Position numbers and translations under genes: made by a program. This document shows, in pieces, positions 16,875 through 27,784 of a stretch of 64,000 nt of DNA. Each line of letters begins with the position of its first letter. Positions within the stretch are counted from its first letter, which is position 1. Origin of the DNA: Paludibacter jiangxiensis (lineage in GTDB: Bacteria; Bacteroidota; Bacteroidia; Bacteroidales; Paludibacteraceae); contig NZ_BDCR01000004.1 of assembly GCF_001618385.1 (NCBI RefSeq), forward strand, positions 806,001 to 870,000. The letters run 5' to 3'. Below the pieces are notes generated by a model. The model worked only from the letters and a program-made list of their open reading frames with translations. It was not told the origin of the DNA and ran no database searches.

Positions 16875-18398
16875 TTAATGTTTGAAGTGACGGAAACCTG
16901 TCATCACCATCGACTGACCGTTTGCATCACAAGCTTCCACAGAGTCGTTATCGCGGATAGAACCACCCGGATGAATTACGGCTGTGATACCTGCTTCGTT
17001 GGCAATCTGTACGCAATCAGGAAAAGGGAAGAAGGCATCCGATGCCATCACAGCACCCTGCAACTCCATTTTGAAGTTTTGTGCTTTTTCCACTGCCTGA
17101 TTCAGGGCATCCACACGTGAAGTCTGCCCCACGCCGCTTGCACACAACTGTTTGTTTTTAGCAAGAACGATAGAGTTCGACTTGGAGTGTTTTACCACTT
17201 TGTTTGCAAAAAGAAGATCTTCCACTTCGGCTGCTGTCGGGGCTTTTTTCGTTACCACCTTCAGGTCTTCTTCAGTTTCGATCTTAGTATCTTTATCCTG
17301 TACCAAAATACCGTTCAATACCGTACGCGACTGTTTGGTCGGCAATTTGGCATCTTTCTGAACGAGAATGATACGGTTTTTCTTTTGTGTAAGAATTTCG
17401 AGTGCATCCACATCGTAATCGGGAGCAATGATCACTTCGAAGAAAATCTTGGTAATTTCTTCAGCTGTTGCTTTATCGATTACGGCATTGGTAACCAAAA
17501 CACCACCGAAAGCAGAAACCGGATCACTTTCGAGAGCAGCTTTCCACGCATCAATCACAGCAGGACGCGAAGCAATACCGCAAGCGTTGTTGTGTTTGAG
17601 GATGGCAAAAGTTACTTCGTCAAAATCGTTGATCAGATTAACGGCAGCGTCAATGTCCAGAAGGTTGTTGTAAGAAATTTCCTTACCCTGTAACTGTTCG
17701 AACATTGCATCGAAATCGCCGTAGAATACGCCCTGTTGGTGAGGATTTTCACCATAGCGCAATACTTTTGCATTGTCGTCGGCAGCACGGAAATAACTTC
17801 CGTCGTTACCATCGAAGTAGTTGAAAATTGCGCTATCGTAACCCGAAGAAACTGCAAAAGCCTCTTTAGCGAAGAATTTACGTTCTTTCAGCGTAGTAGA
17901 AGCACCGTTTTCAGTAATAACGTCCAACAGCGGCTGATATTGTGCCTGCGATGCAACAATAATCACGTCGTTGAAATTTTTGGCAGCAGCACGAATAAGA
18001 GAAATACCGCCAATATCTATTTTTTCAATAATATCTTGTTCAGCAGCACCTGAAGCAACCGTTTGAGAGAAAGGATAAAGATCCACAATTACCAAATCAA
18101 TGGTAGGAATCTCATATTGAGCAACCTGATCGAGGTCTCCGGCTTCGTCACGACGATAGAGGATCCCACCAAAAACTTTTGGGTGCAAAGTTTTAACACG
18201 ACCACCGAAAATAGAGGGGTAACCGGTCAGATTTTCTACTGCCTGGCATGGGATTCCCAGTGATTCAATAAAGGTTTGTGTACCTCCTGTGGAGATAAAT
18301 GCGACACCCTGTGCATGTAATTCACGGATGATAACATCTAATTTGTCTTTGTGATAGACTGATACAAAGGCTGTTTTAATAGGTTTTCTTTCGCTCAT
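16875..18398 (-). CDS. purH: Bifunctional AICAR transformylase/IMP cyclohydrolase PurH
   Basis: The 507-residue enzyme catalyses the last two steps of IMP synthesis in the cytosol. I chose the ATG at 18398, which gives MSERKPIKTAFVSVYHK; the frame is open to 18479, but the extension has no family match and covers the likely promoter. The N-terminal MGS-like cyclohydrolase domain spans about residues 8-190 (FISTGGTQTFIESLG, GGRVKTLHPKVFGGIL). The C-terminal transformylase domain has the catalytic Lys-His in AILKHNNACGIA. A -7-like box lies at 18420-18427. Sitting upstream of mreB is the usual Bacteroidales order. Confidence 0.96.
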   Translation of the reverse strand: MSERKPIKTAFVSVYHKDKLDVIIRELHAQGVAFISTGGTQTFIESLGIPCQAVENLTGYPSIFGGRVKTLHPKVFGGILYRRDEAGDLDQVAQYEIPTIDLVIVDLYPFSQTVASGAAEQDIIEKIDIGGISLIRAAAKNFNDVIIVASQAQYQPLLDVITENGASTTLKERKFFAKEAFAVSSGYDSAIFNYFDGNDGSYFRAADDNAKVLRYGENPHQQGVFYGDFDAMFEQLQGKEISYNNLLDIDAAVNLINDFDEVTFAILKHNNACGIASRPAVIDAWKAALESDPVSAFGGVLVTNAVIDKATAEEITKIFFEVIIAPDYDVDALEILTQKKNRIILVQKDAKLPTKQSRTVLNGILVQDKDTKIETEEDLKVVTKKAPTAAEVEDLLFANKVVKHSKSNSIVLAKNKQLCASGVGQTSRVDALNQAVEKAQNFKMELQGAVMASDAFFPFPDCVQIANEAGITAVIHPGGSIRDNDSVEACDANGQSMVMTGFRHFKH

Positions 18399-18419
18399 CG
18401 GTTGAATTTTTAATGCCTG

Positions 18420-18427
18420 CAAATGTA
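18420..18427 (-). promoter_or_regulatory. Bacteroidetes-type -7 box TACATTTG (purH)
   Basis: The minus-strand TACATTTG matches TAnnTTTG, 22 bp upstream of the chosen purH start. This supports the shorter start over the one at 18479. Confidence 0.55.
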
Positions 18428-18567
18428 CAAAAATGTTTGGATATAACAGATTCGTTTTAAAGTTATTTTGGAGCCGCAAAAAGTTGAAAAAACAGTCATC
18501 TCAGAGAGCCACAAATACTGTGCTGCTCAGCTGTGCTGCTCAACTTGCAATTACGGCGGCTGTGTTG

Positions 18568-18575
18568 TATTTTTG
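18568..18575 (+). promoter_or_regulatory. Bacteroidetes-type -7 box TATTTTTG (pnuC)
   Basis: TATTTTTG lies 46 bp before the transporter start. No TPP riboswitch core was recognised in the short leader. Confidence 0.5.
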
Positions 18576-18621
18576 TACTGGAATTTGATGACTGCCAAAC
18601 CCACTTTGCTACAACATTTAA

Positions 18622-19278
18622 ATGACTGAATTTTTAAGTATTAATTATACAATTGCCGAATTTTTAGGATATAAAATGAGTCTGGTGGAACTCCTCGGCA
18701 CAGTGACCGGTATCCTGGCCGTTATTCTCGCCACTCAGTCGAACATTTGGTCATGGCCGGTAGGACTCGTCAATTTCGTTTTGGCTTTTATCCTCTACTA
18801 TCAGGTAAGCCTCTACAGTGATATGTTTCTCCAGATCTACTATGTCATCACCGGGATATACGGGTGGATATACTGGTACGGCATGAAAACAGAAGAGCAA
18901 ACACCTATTACGCTTTTAACCATCAGGGGACGAATCGTGCATATTATACTGATGATTGTCGGCACCATTGGCATTGGCTATTTTATGAGCCATATTCATC
19001 AGATAATACCCACTGTATTCCCCACCCCGGCAGCATATCCATATCCCGATTCGTTTGTAGCCGTACTCAGCATTCTGGCTAACTGGATGCTGGCGCAACG
19101 CAAAATAGAAAACTGGATAGTTTGGATCGTTATCGATATAATTTGTACCGTCATGTATTGGCTGAAAGGTATCCAGTTCTTTTCGCTCGAATACCTAATT
19201 TTTACACTGATGGCCATCTATGGGTTGGCAAACTGGATAAAACTGTATAAAACCAGACATGAAGAGGTGAAAATTTGA
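18622..19278 (+). CDS. pnuC: PnuC-family vitamin-precursor transporter
   Basis: The 218-residue, seven-helix inner-membrane protein belongs to the PnuC family, facilitated carriers of nicotinamide riboside or, in relatives, thiamine. Recognisable parts are ATQSNIWSWPVGLVNF early on, YYVITGIYGWIYW in the middle, and the family signature LANWMLAQRKIENWIVWIVID near the C-terminus. Substrate cannot be assigned: no TPP riboswitch and no thiamine or NAD gene is adjacent. An in-frame ATG 18 codons downstream (MSLVELLG) is an alternative start. metH follows 118 bp downstream. Confidence 0.85.
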   Translation: MTEFLSINYTIAEFLGYKMSLVELLGTVTGILAVILATQSNIWSWPVGLVNFVLAFILYYQVSLYSDMFLQIYYVITGIYGWIYWYGMKTEEQTPITLLTIRGRIVHIILMIVGTIGIGYFMSHIHQIIPTVFPTPAAYPYPDSFVAVLSILANWMLAQRKIENWIVWIVIDIICTVMYWLKGIQFFSLEYLIFTLMAIYGLANWIKLYKTRHEEVKI

Positions 19279-19396
19279 AGAAGTAAAAATGAATCTCTCT
19301 TGCAAGATTCTTCCGAACTTTTTTACTCCAGGTTGAAGTCCCTCCAAAAACAGGGAATCATTCAACATTAAACACTAAACATTAAACGTTAAGCAC

Positions 19397-22300
19397 ATGC
19401 AATTGAAAGACGTAATACAGAATCGCATTCTCATTCTTGATGGAGCAATGGGAACGATGATTCAACGCTATAAACTCACCGAAGAGCAATACAGAGGAGA
19501 GCTCTTTGCCGGTGTTTCCATTCCACAAAAGGGGAATAACGACCTGCTTTGCCTCACGCAACCGGACATCATTTCGACCATACACCGTCAATATCTGGAA
19601 GCTGGAGCCGACATCATAGAAACCAACACGTTTAATGCTCAGGCTATCTCGATGGCCGATTACGGCATGGAAGCGCAGGTACGCACTATCAATCTGGAAG
19701 GTGCCAAACTGGCGCGTCGTCTGGCGGATGAGTTTACCGCAAAAAATCCTGACAAGCCCCGTTTTGTAGCCGGTTCGGTTGGACCGACGAATAAAACGGC
19801 CTCTCTTTCACCGGATGTGAATAACCCGGCTTTCCGTAGCGTAACCTTCAACGATCTGACGGTTGCCTATCAGGAACAGATCGAAGCACTGCTCGAAGGC
19901 GGCGTGGATGCCATTTTCATCGAAACCATTTTCGACACACTCAATGCCAAAGCAGCAATTTGTGCCGCCAACCTCGCGATGGAAAAAACCGGCATTAAAG
20001 CAGCCCTGATGCTCTCTGCAACGGTAGCCGACAAGAGCGGACGTACCCTCTCGGGGCAAACCATCCGTGCTTTTCTGGCTTCCATCTCTCATGCCGATCT
20101 GCTCTCGGTGGGGCTCAACTGTTCATTTGGTGCCCGCGACCTGAAACCATACCTCGAAGAGTTGTCGGACTTTGCGCCCTGGTATGTAAGCGCGCATCCC
20201 AACGCCGGACTACCCAATCGTTTCGGAGCGTACGACGAGACACCCGACATGATGGCCGAACAGATCAAAGAATACCTCGACGAAGGACTGGTGAATATCA
20301 TCGGTGGATGTTGCGGCACAACCCCCGATCACATTGCAAAATATTATGCGTTGGTTGAAGGCAAAAAGATAAGGAAACCGGTTCCGGAATCCACCAATAC
20401 CTGTCTTTCGGGATTAGAATCATTGGAGATTACTCATGAAAATAACTTCGTCAACATCGGCGAACGATGCAACGTGGCCGGATCGCGCAAGTTTTTGCGG
20501 TTGATCGCCGAAAAAAAATACGAAGAGGCAGTAAGTATTGCCCGTCAGCAGGTGGAAGATGGTGCGCAAATCATCGACGTGAATATGGATGATGCCATGC
20601 TCGAAACCAAAGAAGAGATGGTAACGTTCCTCAACTACCTGATGTCGGAACCGGATGCCGCCAAGCTCCCCATCATGATAGACTCCTCGAAATGGGACGT
20701 GATCGAAGCCGGCCTGCAATGCCTGCAAGGAAAAGCGGTGGTCAACTCCATCAGCCTGAAAGAGGGCGAAGAGGTGTTTTTGCATCATGCCCGTACCATT
20801 CGTCAATACGGAGCCGCCACTGTGGTGATGGCTTTCGACGAAAAAGGCCAGGCCGACACCTTCGAGCGCCGCATCGAGATTTGCGGACGCGCCTATAAAA
20901 TATTAACCGAAAAGGCGGGCTTTCCGCCTCAGGACATCATCTTCGATCCGAATGTATTGGCCATTGCCACCGGCATCGAAGAGCACAACCGTTATGCCAT
21001 CGACTTTATTCGCACAACGGAATGGATCAAGCAGAACCTACCGTATGCGAAAGTGAGCGGAGGGGTTAGCAATCTCTCGTTTTCGTTCCGCGGCAACAAC
21101 ACGGTGCGTGAAGCGATGCACTCGGTATTTCTCTATTATGCCATCCAGGCCGGGATGGACATGGGCATTGTGAATGCCGGTATGTTGCAGGTATACGAAT
21201 CGATCGACAAAGAGTTGCTCGAACGGGTGGAAGATGTGATCTTCGATCGGCGACCCGACTCCACCGAACGACTAATCGAACTGGCCGAAAAAATCAAAGC
21301 CGACAGCAGCAACGAAACCATCGAAAAGAAAGAGGATGAATGGCGTACCCGCTCGTTACAGGAGCGGCTTTCATACTGCCTGATTAAAGGCATCGGTCAA
21401 CACCTCGAAGAGGATCTGGCTGAAGCGCTGACCGTTTACGAAAATCCGCTGACCATTATCGAAGAACCGTTGATGGATGGCATGAACACCGTGGGCGATC
21501 TCTTCGGACAGGGTAAGATGTTTTTACCGCAGGTGGTAAAGACAGCCCGCACCATGAAACAGGCCGTCGCCATTTTGCAGCCACACATCGAGGCGCACCA
21601 AAGCGGACAGGCCGTACAAAAAGCCGGCAAAATTGTATTGGCAACGGTCAAAGGCGATGTGCACGACATCGGCAAAAACATTGTAGGAGTGATTATGGCC
21701 TGCAACAACTTCGAGGTAGTCGATCTCGGTGTAATGGTACCCACCGACCGCATTATTCAGGCGGCAATTGACGCAAAAGCGGATGTGATAGGACTCAGCG
21801 GATTGATTACTCCTTCGCTGGAAGAGATGTGTCACGTAGCTGCCGCCATGCAAAAAGCCGGGCTCAACATTCCGTTGATGATCGGCGGTGCCACTACATC
21901 AAAAATACATACGGCCGTAAAGATAGCCCCCAACTACACCAACAACGTGGTGGTCTATTCACGCGATGCTTCACTGGGTGTCTCTTATTTGGGAAAACTG
22001 GTCAACAAACAAACCTATGCCGAATTTGCCGCCTTTATCCGCGATGAACAGGAGAAGATGGTTACAAAAGAGGTAAAAACGCCGCTTCTGCCGTTGGCCG
22101 ATGCAAAGAAGAACGCGTTGAATATCAACTGGAGCAATTTCACACCGCTGCGTCCTGTACAATTCGACCGTCAAACACTCGACATCTCCATCGACACGTT
22201 GTTTCCTTATATCGACTGGAGGTTCTTCTTTAAGGCATGGCGCATCACCGGCAGTTACCCCGGCATTGAAAACATTCACGAATGTCCTTCGTGCGAACAA

Positions 22301-23080
22301 GCATGGATCAACAGTTTTCCGTCCGAAGATCAGGACAAGGCTCGTGAAGCACTGAAACTGTTCCGCGACGCTACCCGCCTGCTCAATATTCTCAGCACAA
22401 AAGGGATAAAAGCCAAAGCTGTGGTATCATTCTACGAAGCCAATGCAACCGACAACCGTGATGCGTTGATTATACGCAGTAATGGACAGACAACTGCCTT
22501 ACCGGTACTTCGTCAGCAAGCGGTAAAACCCGATGGACATAACCTCTCTCTGGCAGACTTCCTGTTGCCCGAAAAAGAAAACCGTACCGACTATCTCGGC
22601 GCTTTTGCCACATCGGTTGCCAGTGCCGAGCAGATTGCAAAAGAGTATGCTGCGCAGGGCGACGACTACTCAGCATTACTTATCCAGTCCATCTCCGACC
22701 GTATAGCCGAAGCTGCTGCCGAATGGTTGCACCTGCAGGTTCGTTGTCAGTTCTGGGGATATGCCAAAAACGAAGCGTTGAGTAAAGAAGAAATTTTAAA
22801 AGAACATTATCAGGGCATTCGTCCGGCAGTGGGCTATCCTTCCCTGCCCGATCTTTCGTTGATTTTCGACCTCAACAAGCTGCTGAATCTCTCCGAAATC
22901 GGCATTTCACTTACCGAAAACGGAGCCATGAGTCCCAACGCATCGGTTTGCGGCCTGCTCTTTGCTCATCCGCAGTCGAGCTATTTCATGGTTGGCAAAA
23001 TAGATGACGAACAACGCAAAAACTACGCAGCGCAACGGGGCATCACTGTAGAAGAGTCGACCAAATGGTTGCCAAGATAA
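19397..23080 (+). CDS. metH: Cobalamin-dependent methionine synthase MetH
   Basis: The 1227-residue cytosolic enzyme transfers a methyl group from methyl-tetrahydrofolate to homocysteine through B12. Domains in order: homocysteine/zinc domain (about 1-325, with [11 protein letters not shown] and the GGCCGTTP zinc ligands at about 303-310); folate-binding domain (about 345-620, [13 protein letters not shown]); B12 cap and binding domains (about 650-880, with the cobalt-ligating DVHDIG at about 753-758); and AdoMet reactivation domain (about 900-1227, [11 protein letters not shown] at about 1141). All four modules are complete. The leader (19279-19396) is too short for a cobalamin riboswitch, and none is seen. 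Codon use is more G/C-rich than in the flanking accessory genes. Confidence 0.97.
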   Translation: MQLKDVIQNRILILDGAMGTMIQRYKLTEEQYRGELFAGVSIPQKGNNDLLCLTQPDIISTIHRQYLEAGADIIETNTFNAQAISMADYGMEAQVRTINLEGAKLARRLADEFTAKNPDKPRFVAGSVGPTNKTASLSPDVNNPAFRSVTFNDLTVAYQEQIEALLEGGVDAIFIETIFDTLNAKAAICAANLAMEKTGIKAALMLSATVADKSGRTLSGQTIRAFLASISHADLLSVGLNCSFGARDLKPYLEELSDFAPWYVSAHPNAGLPNRFGAYDETPDMMAEQIKEYLDEGLVNIIGGCCGTTPDHIAKYYALVEGKKIRKPVPESTNTCLSGLESLEITHENNFVNIGERCNVAGSRKFLRLIAEKKYEEAVSIARQQVEDGAQIIDVNMDDAMLETKEEMVTFLNYLMSEPDAAKLPIMIDSSKWDVIEAGLQCLQGKAVVNSISLKEGEEVFLHHARTIRQYGAATVVMAFDEKGQADTFERRIEICGRAYKILTEKAGFPPQDIIFDPNVLAIATGIEEHNRYAIDFIRTTEWIKQNLPYAKVSGGVSNLSFSFRGNNTVREAMHSVFLYYAIQAGMDMGIVNAGMLQVYESIDKELLERVEDVIFDRRPDSTERLIELAEKIKADSSNETIEKKEDEWRTRSLQERLSYCLIKGIGQHLEEDLAEALTVYENPLTIIEEPLMDGMNTVGDLFGQGKMFLPQVVKTARTMKQAVAILQPHIEAHQSGQAVQKAGKIVLATVKGDVHDIGKNIVGVIMACNNFEVVDLGVMVPTDRIIQAAIDAKADVIGLSGLITPSLEEMCHVAAAMQKAGLNIPLMIGGATTSKIHTAVKIAPNYTNNVVVYSRDASLGVSYLGKLVNKQTYAEFAAFIRDEQEKMVTKEVKTPLLPLADAKKNALNINWSNFTPLRPVQFDRQTLDISIDTLFPYIDWRFFFKAWRITGSYPGIENIHECPSCEQAWINSFPSEDQDKAREALKLFRDATRLLNILSTKGIKAKAVVSFYEANATDNRDALIIRSNGQTTALPVLRQQAVKPDGHNLSLADFLLPEKENRTDYLGAFATSVASAEQIAKEYAAQGDDYSALLIQSISDRIAEAAAEWLHLQVRCQFWGYAKNEALSKEEILKEHYQGIRPAVGYPSLPDLSLIFDLNKLLNLSEIGISLTENGAMSPNASVCGLLFAHPQSSYFMVGKIDDEQRKNYAAQRGITVEESTKWLPR

Positions 23081-23155
23081 CTTTCGAAACGCTAAAAAAT
23101 CTTGTTCCGCCTCGATGAAACAGCCGTATCGCTTGTTGATACAAGATGAAAATAC

Positions 23156-23163
23156 TATTTTTG
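23156..23163 (+). promoter_or_regulatory. Bacteroidetes-type -7 box TATTTTTG
   Basis: TATTTTTG lies about 95 bp upstream of the DUF5606 start, after the metH stop. It suggests an independent transcript with a leader of roughly 85 nt. Confidence 0.5.
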
Positions 23164-23256
23164 TCGGGCTGTAAATGTTAATTGTACGACAAAAATTTAT
23201 CTCTGAATAAATGCTGTCGTCATGTTGACATTCAATTTATTATTAAATTATTGATT

Positions 23257-23673
23257 ATGCTTAAGAAGATTTTATCTGTATCTGGAAAACCCGGTTTGTT
23301 CAAACTGATTTCGCAAGGAAAAAATATGATGATTATCGAGTCGTTGGTCGACAAAAAAAGAGGTCCTGCCCTGGCTCATGATCGCGTGGTTTCTCTTGGC
23401 GATATCTCCATCTATACCGACAGCGATGAACTGCCGTTGAGAGCCGTATTTGCCAACATCAAGGAAAAAGAGGCCGGCAACAAAGCTTCTATCGATCCAA
23501 AAGCTGACGGAAACGCTTTACGCAGTTATTTCGGCGAAGTCGTTCCCGATTTTGACAAAGATCGTGTACACACTTCGGATATTAAAAAAATCATCAGCTG
23601 GTACAACCTTTTGATTGAAAACGAACTGACTGATTTTGCAGCAGCAGAGGAAGAAAAAGCTGCCGAAGCATAA
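23257..23673 (+). CDS. DUF5606 family protein
   Basis: The 138-residue product starts at the ATG at 23257 (MLKKILSVSGKPGLFKL); the frame is open further upstream but the extension is leader DNA. It is a Bacteroidota-specific small soluble protein with a conserved N-terminal SVSGKPGLFKLISQGKNMM block that looks SH3-like, a central beta-rich part, and a helical YFGEVVPDFDKDRVHTSDIKK segment. An acidic Ala/Glu tail ends it. No function is known. It is followed by a strong hairpin at 23696-23730. Confidence 0.8.
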   Translation: MLKKILSVSGKPGLFKLISQGKNMMIIESLVDKKRGPALAHDRVVSLGDISIYTDSDELPLRAVFANIKEKEAGNKASIDPKADGNALRSYFGEVVPDFDKDRVHTSDIKKIISWYNLLIENELTDFAAAEEEKAAEA

Positions 23674-23695
23674 TTCGCATAAGAATGACATTCAA

Positions 23696-23730
23696 ACGAA
23701 CGCCCTGCCGGAATCCGACAGGGCGTTCGT
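23696..23730. terminator. Bidirectional terminator hairpin
   Basis: ACGAACGCCCTG pairs perfectly with CAGGGCGTTCGT around an inner CGG/CCG stem. It lies between the convergent DUF5606 and deacetylase-like genes; the T-tract (CTATTTTAT) is weak on the plus strand. Confidence 0.75.
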
Positions 23731-23757
23731 CTATTTTATAACATTTAGGCAGCTTCG

Positions 23758-25095
23758 CTACTTTTCTTCTTTTACATCACACAAAGATGCCGCATACTCG
23801 ATCGAATGTTTATAAACAGATCTCCAGCCATGCCATTTGCCGGAATTACTAAGGGAGCTGTTATGCCATAAACTGACAAACAACCCATCTACAGCCCTGA
23901 CATTATTTATCAGACGCTGAATCAATAGTTCGGCATCCATACGCGACAACTGCATATGATAATTGAGAGTACCATCCATGTAGGCAAACGGATATACAAC
24001 CAGCGGAGTAACTTCATTTACCGAAAGGTCAAACCACTTAAAAGGCGTACAAACCGAAGCCCGAAAACCCGGACGGCTTGCATATCCCATCGAGTAATCG
24101 GCTTTAATACCGTTTGCAATTAATGAACGATAGGTCTGAGGCATCTTTAGCTTCAGGTAATGCTGCCGACTTATCTCTATCTCGTTATTGACAAGCCCCG
24201 AAAATTTAGATATTTCTTTCCTTATTTTTGCCGCATCAGAATCAGACGCAAAAGATGGATGAATCCCAACTTTCCCATGTTGTCCAAGCTTCTGCATCAG
24301 TTTTTTGACATGACGACTATCACAGGCCAACGAACGCTCATATTTCCCTTTTCTCAACGCACATAGCACAAAATAGCAAGTCTTAAAGCCGAATTGTTGC
24401 TGGAGAGCAAACTGAAATCCGTAGGTATCGTACTGATCTTTACGATAGCGTATCATCATCAAGAATCGATTTTTAGCCTCTCTGAAATGGCTTTTAATCA
24501 AACTTTTCAGTAAACCGCCCAAATTAACCGCAAAACTCCGGTGAAGATAAGCATACGGTTGATCTATATCGTACGTCGGCAAGAAATCAAATTCACGTTT
24601 TGGAAATTCAACAGACGGATAGCGCTTTTGCAGTTCGGACAGCAATGTCTTTGCCCAAAGATTAACCAGAGGTTGGTCGAGAAAGTTTTCCTTTATTGCT
24701 AGTGCATTTTTGGGTGAATAACGACCAAATTTATCAGTCGAATGCGGAAGATATTCTTCATAGCGTGTTATCAGATAAAACGACGCAGCAAAAACATCGA
24801 AAGGAAATGGAGAGCATTCTGTATTCGTTCCAAAAAATGCAGGCATCCCATTATATTGAAAAACGTCAATATTCTGTTCGCATAAACCTGTCTCCAACAA
24901 CAGAGGATGCTGTGCCACGAACAGCTCATCACCCAGCGGAGATGTACCGTACGACATTTTTATGGCCGAACTGTTTCTGAATTCATCCGTTGAATCCGTC
25001 AGGACACAATTCAGCAAAAGATAATCGTGAAAGATATAATCCGTGATATAACGGATTCGGGAAGTTATCTGCGAAGTGTATATCAATATCTCCAT
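23758..25095 (-). CDS. DUF7033/polysaccharide deacetylase-like protein
   Basis: The 445-residue protein has the Bacteroidota two-part layout: an N-terminal DUF7033-type region (about 1-160, with FPFDVFAASFYLITRYEEYLP) and a polysaccharide-deacetylase-like barrel (about 165-430). Possible metal-site pieces are FLPTYDIDQPYA (Asp-x-Asp), KVGIHPSFASD (His) and the late LFVSLWHNSSLS. No signal peptide is seen, so it is probably cytosolic or membrane-associated. Family members act on surface-glycan precursors; the substrate is unknown. It has its own -7-like box at 25132-25139. Confidence 0.75.
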   Translation of the reverse strand: MEILIYTSQITSRIRYITDYIFHDYLLLNCVLTDSTDEFRNSSAIKMSYGTSPLGDELFVAQHPLLLETGLCEQNIDVFQYNGMPAFFGTNTECSPFPFDVFAASFYLITRYEEYLPHSTDKFGRYSPKNALAIKENFLDQPLVNLWAKTLLSELQKRYPSVEFPKREFDFLPTYDIDQPYAYLHRSFAVNLGGLLKSLIKSHFREAKNRFLMMIRYRKDQYDTYGFQFALQQQFGFKTCYFVLCALRKGKYERSLACDSRHVKKLMQKLGQHGKVGIHPSFASDSDAAKIRKEISKFSGLVNNEIEISRQHYLKLKMPQTYRSLIANGIKADYSMGYASRPGFRASVCTPFKWFDLSVNEVTPLVVYPFAYMDGTLNYHMQLSRMDAELLIQRLINNVRAVDGLFVSLWHNSSLSNSGKWHGWRSVYKHSIEYAASLCDVKEEK

Positions 25096-25131
25096 TACAA
25101 TTTATCTGTAAATGTTTTTATCTGGAACAGA

Positions 25132-25139
25132 CAAATTTA
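25132..25139 (-). promoter_or_regulatory. Bacteroidetes-type -7 box TAAATTTG
   Basis: The minus-strand TAAATTTG lies 37 bp upstream of the deacetylase-like gene. Confidence 0.45.
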
Positions 25140-25181
25140 AAGACAATTATTGATTATTGCAAGGAATACAACGCAACCCTG

Positions 25182-26426
25182 TTATTCGTATCGAATAGCT
25201 GATGCAGGATTAATTTTTGTGATAAGATAAGACGGTGCAACCAGAATAAATGTCGACAAGAGAAAAACGCCAACATTGAGCAATATTATCGACGGAATGT
25301 TTAGCAAAATAGGCACCGAAGAGACATAATAATTGGCGGCATCGAGAGGAATAAGTCCGGTATATTTCTGGATCAGACAAAAGCTTAGCCCGATTAAATT
25401 ACCCAGCAGCATCCCTTTTCCGATGAGGAAACAGGAATGATAAAGGAAAATCTTACGAATCATCCAGTTGGTTGAGCCTAGCGCTTTCAGAATGCCTATC
25501 ATATTTGTGCGCTCCAGAATCAGAATCAGCAGTCCCGATATCATAACGAAGCCTGAAACCGCCATCATCAGGCCTAAAATCACCCATACATTCATGTCAA
25601 ACAACCCTAACCAGGCAAACAATTGGGGGTTGATATCCTTGATTGTCTGCGAATAGTAAGGCGCTCCATTTTCATCAAAACGGTTGGCTACTTTCGTATA
25701 AACACGATCGCCGGCACTGTCAAGCTGATTAAAATCATTGATCGTAATTTCCATGCCGCTTACCTCACGGGGTTGCCATCCGTTAAGGCGTTGCACCGCT
25801 TTAATATCGGCCAAAATAAAGAGTTTGTCGTATTGTCCGAAGTTGGTCGAGTATATGCCCGAAACCACAAATTTCTTTGCCTTGATGCGATCCTGTATAA
25901 AGTAGGCAATGAAACTATCGTGTGTTTTCAGATGCATTATATCGGCAATCTTCTTTGAGATTACTACCTGATTCGATGGCGCAGTGTCGGTAGCTGCAAG
26001 AGGTTTCCCATCCACCATATTTTGCGTAAAGAACTTCCAGTCAAATTGCCGGTCGACACCCTTGAAGACCACGCCCTGAAAATCATCCTCTGTTTTTATG
26101 ATGCCCGCTTTCGTCACGAACTTTTGCAGATGCTCAACACCCTGAATAGCCTTCAGCGCATTCTCCATCGAGTCGGATATAAGCAACGGGCGCATTTCAT
26201 ACGTAGAATTATTATCAAACCGTGTAATCTGAATATGCGAGCCGAAACCAACCACTTTATTTCTAACCTCTTGTTTAAAACCCAAAACAATAGCTACCGT
26301 AATGATCATAACTGCAAGACCGATGGCAATGCCCCACATGGCAATGCGCACCGCCGGTTTTGATACCCGCAGCTTATTATCACTTCCGAAATGTATTCGT
26401 TTTGCTATAAAAAAAGGTAAGTTCAC
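25182..26426 (-). CDS. LolC/LolE-type ABC transporter permease
   Basis: The 414-residue inner-membrane protein has the MacB/FtsX/LolCE layout: one N-terminal helix (about 27-50, IAMWGIAIGLAVMIITVAIVLGF), a large periplasmic domain (about 55-265), and three C-terminal helices (WVILGLMMAVSGFVMISGLLIL, a middle helix, then NVGVFLLSTFILVAPSYL). The ERTNMIGILKALGSTNW coupling motif contacts the ATPase and is intact. Lipoprotein release to the outer membrane is the likely role. The ATPase partner is not in the window, and rbfA, its frequent neighbour in Bacteroidales, is absent here. Confidence 0.85.
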   Translation of the reverse strand: MNLPFFIAKRIHFGSDNKLRVSKPAVRIAMWGIAIGLAVMIITVAIVLGFKQEVRNKVVGFGSHIQITRFDNNSTYEMRPLLISDSMENALKAIQGVEHLQKFVTKAGIIKTEDDFQGVVFKGVDRQFDWKFFTQNMVDGKPLAATDTAPSNQVVISKKIADIMHLKTHDSFIAYFIQDRIKAKKFVVSGIYSTNFGQYDKLFILADIKAVQRLNGWQPREVSGMEITINDFNQLDSAGDRVYTKVANRFDENGAPYYSQTIKDINPQLFAWLGLFDMNVWVILGLMMAVSGFVMISGLLILILERTNMIGILKALGSTNWMIRKIFLYHSCFLIGKGMLLGNLIGLSFCLIQKYTGLIPLDAANYYVSSVPILLNIPSIILLNVGVFLLSTFILVAPSYLITKINPASAIRYE

Positions 26427-26505
26427 AATCGCTATTTTTTGAATAAGGCCGCCACTGAGAGTAACGACCTTATACTTATTACGATGATTAATTGTTAATT
26501 ATCAA

Positions 26506-27705
26506 TTATATTGTTCTCCCCGGATAAGCCTCGAGTGCTTTTCGGAGGACAAACAGAGCTTTTGCCAGTTCGTCTTTCTGAAGTACATAGGCCAAACGAA
26601 CCTCGTTGCGCCCAACGCCTTTATTAGTATAAAACCCGGAAGCGGGAGCCATCATCACGGTTTGTCCTTCATATTCAAAAGTGGACAGCAACCATTCGCA
26701 AAATTTATCCGAATCGTCGATCGGCAAACGTGCAACAGTATAAAATGCACCCATCGGAATCGGAGAGTAAACACCTGGGATACGGTTCAACTCGTCAATC
26801 ATATACTTACGGCGCTCCACATATTCGTTGTAAACGTCAAGCATATATTCATCCGAAGCGTCCATCGAAGCCTCCGCTATAATCTGCCCGATAAGAGGCG
26901 GACTCAAACGTGCCTGACAGAACTTCATGGCGCTCTTTTTCACCTCTTCATTTTTGGTAACCAACGCTCCGACGCGAATTCCACACTCGCTGTATCGTTT
27001 CGAGACAGAATCAATAAGAACAACATTATTCTCAATTCCCTTCAAGTGGAACGCAGAAATATACGGAGCTCCGGTATAACAAAATTCACGGTAAACTTCG
27101 TCTGAGAAGAGGAAGAGATCATGTTTTTTGACAATATCACGAATATGATTGAGTTCTTTCTGGGTGTAGAGATAACCGGTAGGATTGTTCGGATTACATA
27201 TCATAATCCCCTTTGTACGGGGAGTTATCAGTTCCTCAAATTGTTCTACCGGAGGAAGGCAAAAACCTTCGTCAATAGAAGAAACAACAGGACGAACAAT
27301 TGCTCCGCTACCAATTGCAAACGCTGTGTAGTTTGCGTAAGCAGGTTCCGGCACAATAATCTCATCATCAGGGTCGAGACAAGAAAGGAATGCAATATTT
27401 ACGGCTTCCGACCCACCGGTTGTGATGATAATATCTTCTACCGAAACATTAATCTTATATTTCGCGTAATACTTCACCAGCTTTTCACGAAGACTTCTGA
27501 GCCCGTCGCTGGGAGAATATTCAAAAATTTTCAAGTCGATGTCCTTCAACGCATCAAGCGCGACTTGGGGTGTAGGCAGATCGGGCTGGCCGATATTGAG
27601 ATGATACACCTTGATACCGCGAGCTTTAGCTTTATCTGCCAAAGGCACCAGTTTACGTATTGGCGATTGAGGCATTGCAAAGCCCCGTCCTGAAATTTTT
27701 GGCAT
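26506..27705 (-). CDS. Class I/II PLP-dependent aminotransferase
   Basis: The 399-residue fold-type I aminotransferase has the N-terminal VYHLNIGQPDLPTP block, the ICNPNNPTGYL motif contacting PLP, the Asp-Glu of LFLFSDEVY and the Schiff-base Lys in DSVSKRYSECG (about residue 236). The C-terminal Arg in GVGRNEVRLAYV binds the substrate carboxylate. It resembles aspartate or aromatic aminotransferases; the exact amino donor cannot be fixed by eye. It is cytosolic. It precedes, but need not be cotranscribed with, the LolC/E-type gene (79 bp gap). Confidence 0.88.
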   Translation of the reverse strand: MPKISGRGFAMPQSPIRKLVPLADKAKARGIKVYHLNIGQPDLPTPQVALDALKDIDLKIFEYSPSDGLRSLREKLVKYYAKYKINVSVEDIIITTGGSEAVNIAFLSCLDPDDEIIVPEPAYANYTAFAIGSGAIVRPVVSSIDEGFCLPPVEQFEELITPRTKGIMICNPNNPTGYLYTQKELNHIRDIVKKHDLFLFSDEVYREFCYTGAPYISAFHLKGIENNVVLIDSVSKRYSECGIRVGALVTKNEEVKKSAMKFCQARLSPPLIGQIIAEASMDASDEYMLDVYNEYVERRKYMIDELNRIPGVYSPIPMGAFYTVARLPIDDSDKFCEWLLSTFEYEGQTVMMAPASGFYTNKGVGRNEVRLAYVLQKDELAKALFVLRKALEAYPGRTI

Positions 27706-27784
27706 AAGTGATGTAGTTCAAAGTTTCAAATTCCAAGGTCCAAGATTTCGGGATCTTATCCTTTACATCTAAACATTGGTATAT

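Noticed and set aside
18480-18621. TPP riboswitch before the PnuC-type gene
   Set aside because: TCTCAGAGAGCC is suggestive, but the second conserved TPP arm is missing.
19279-19396. Cobalamin or SAM riboswitch before metH
   Set aside because: The gap is only 118 bp and shows no B12-box or SAM-aptamer core that I can recognise.
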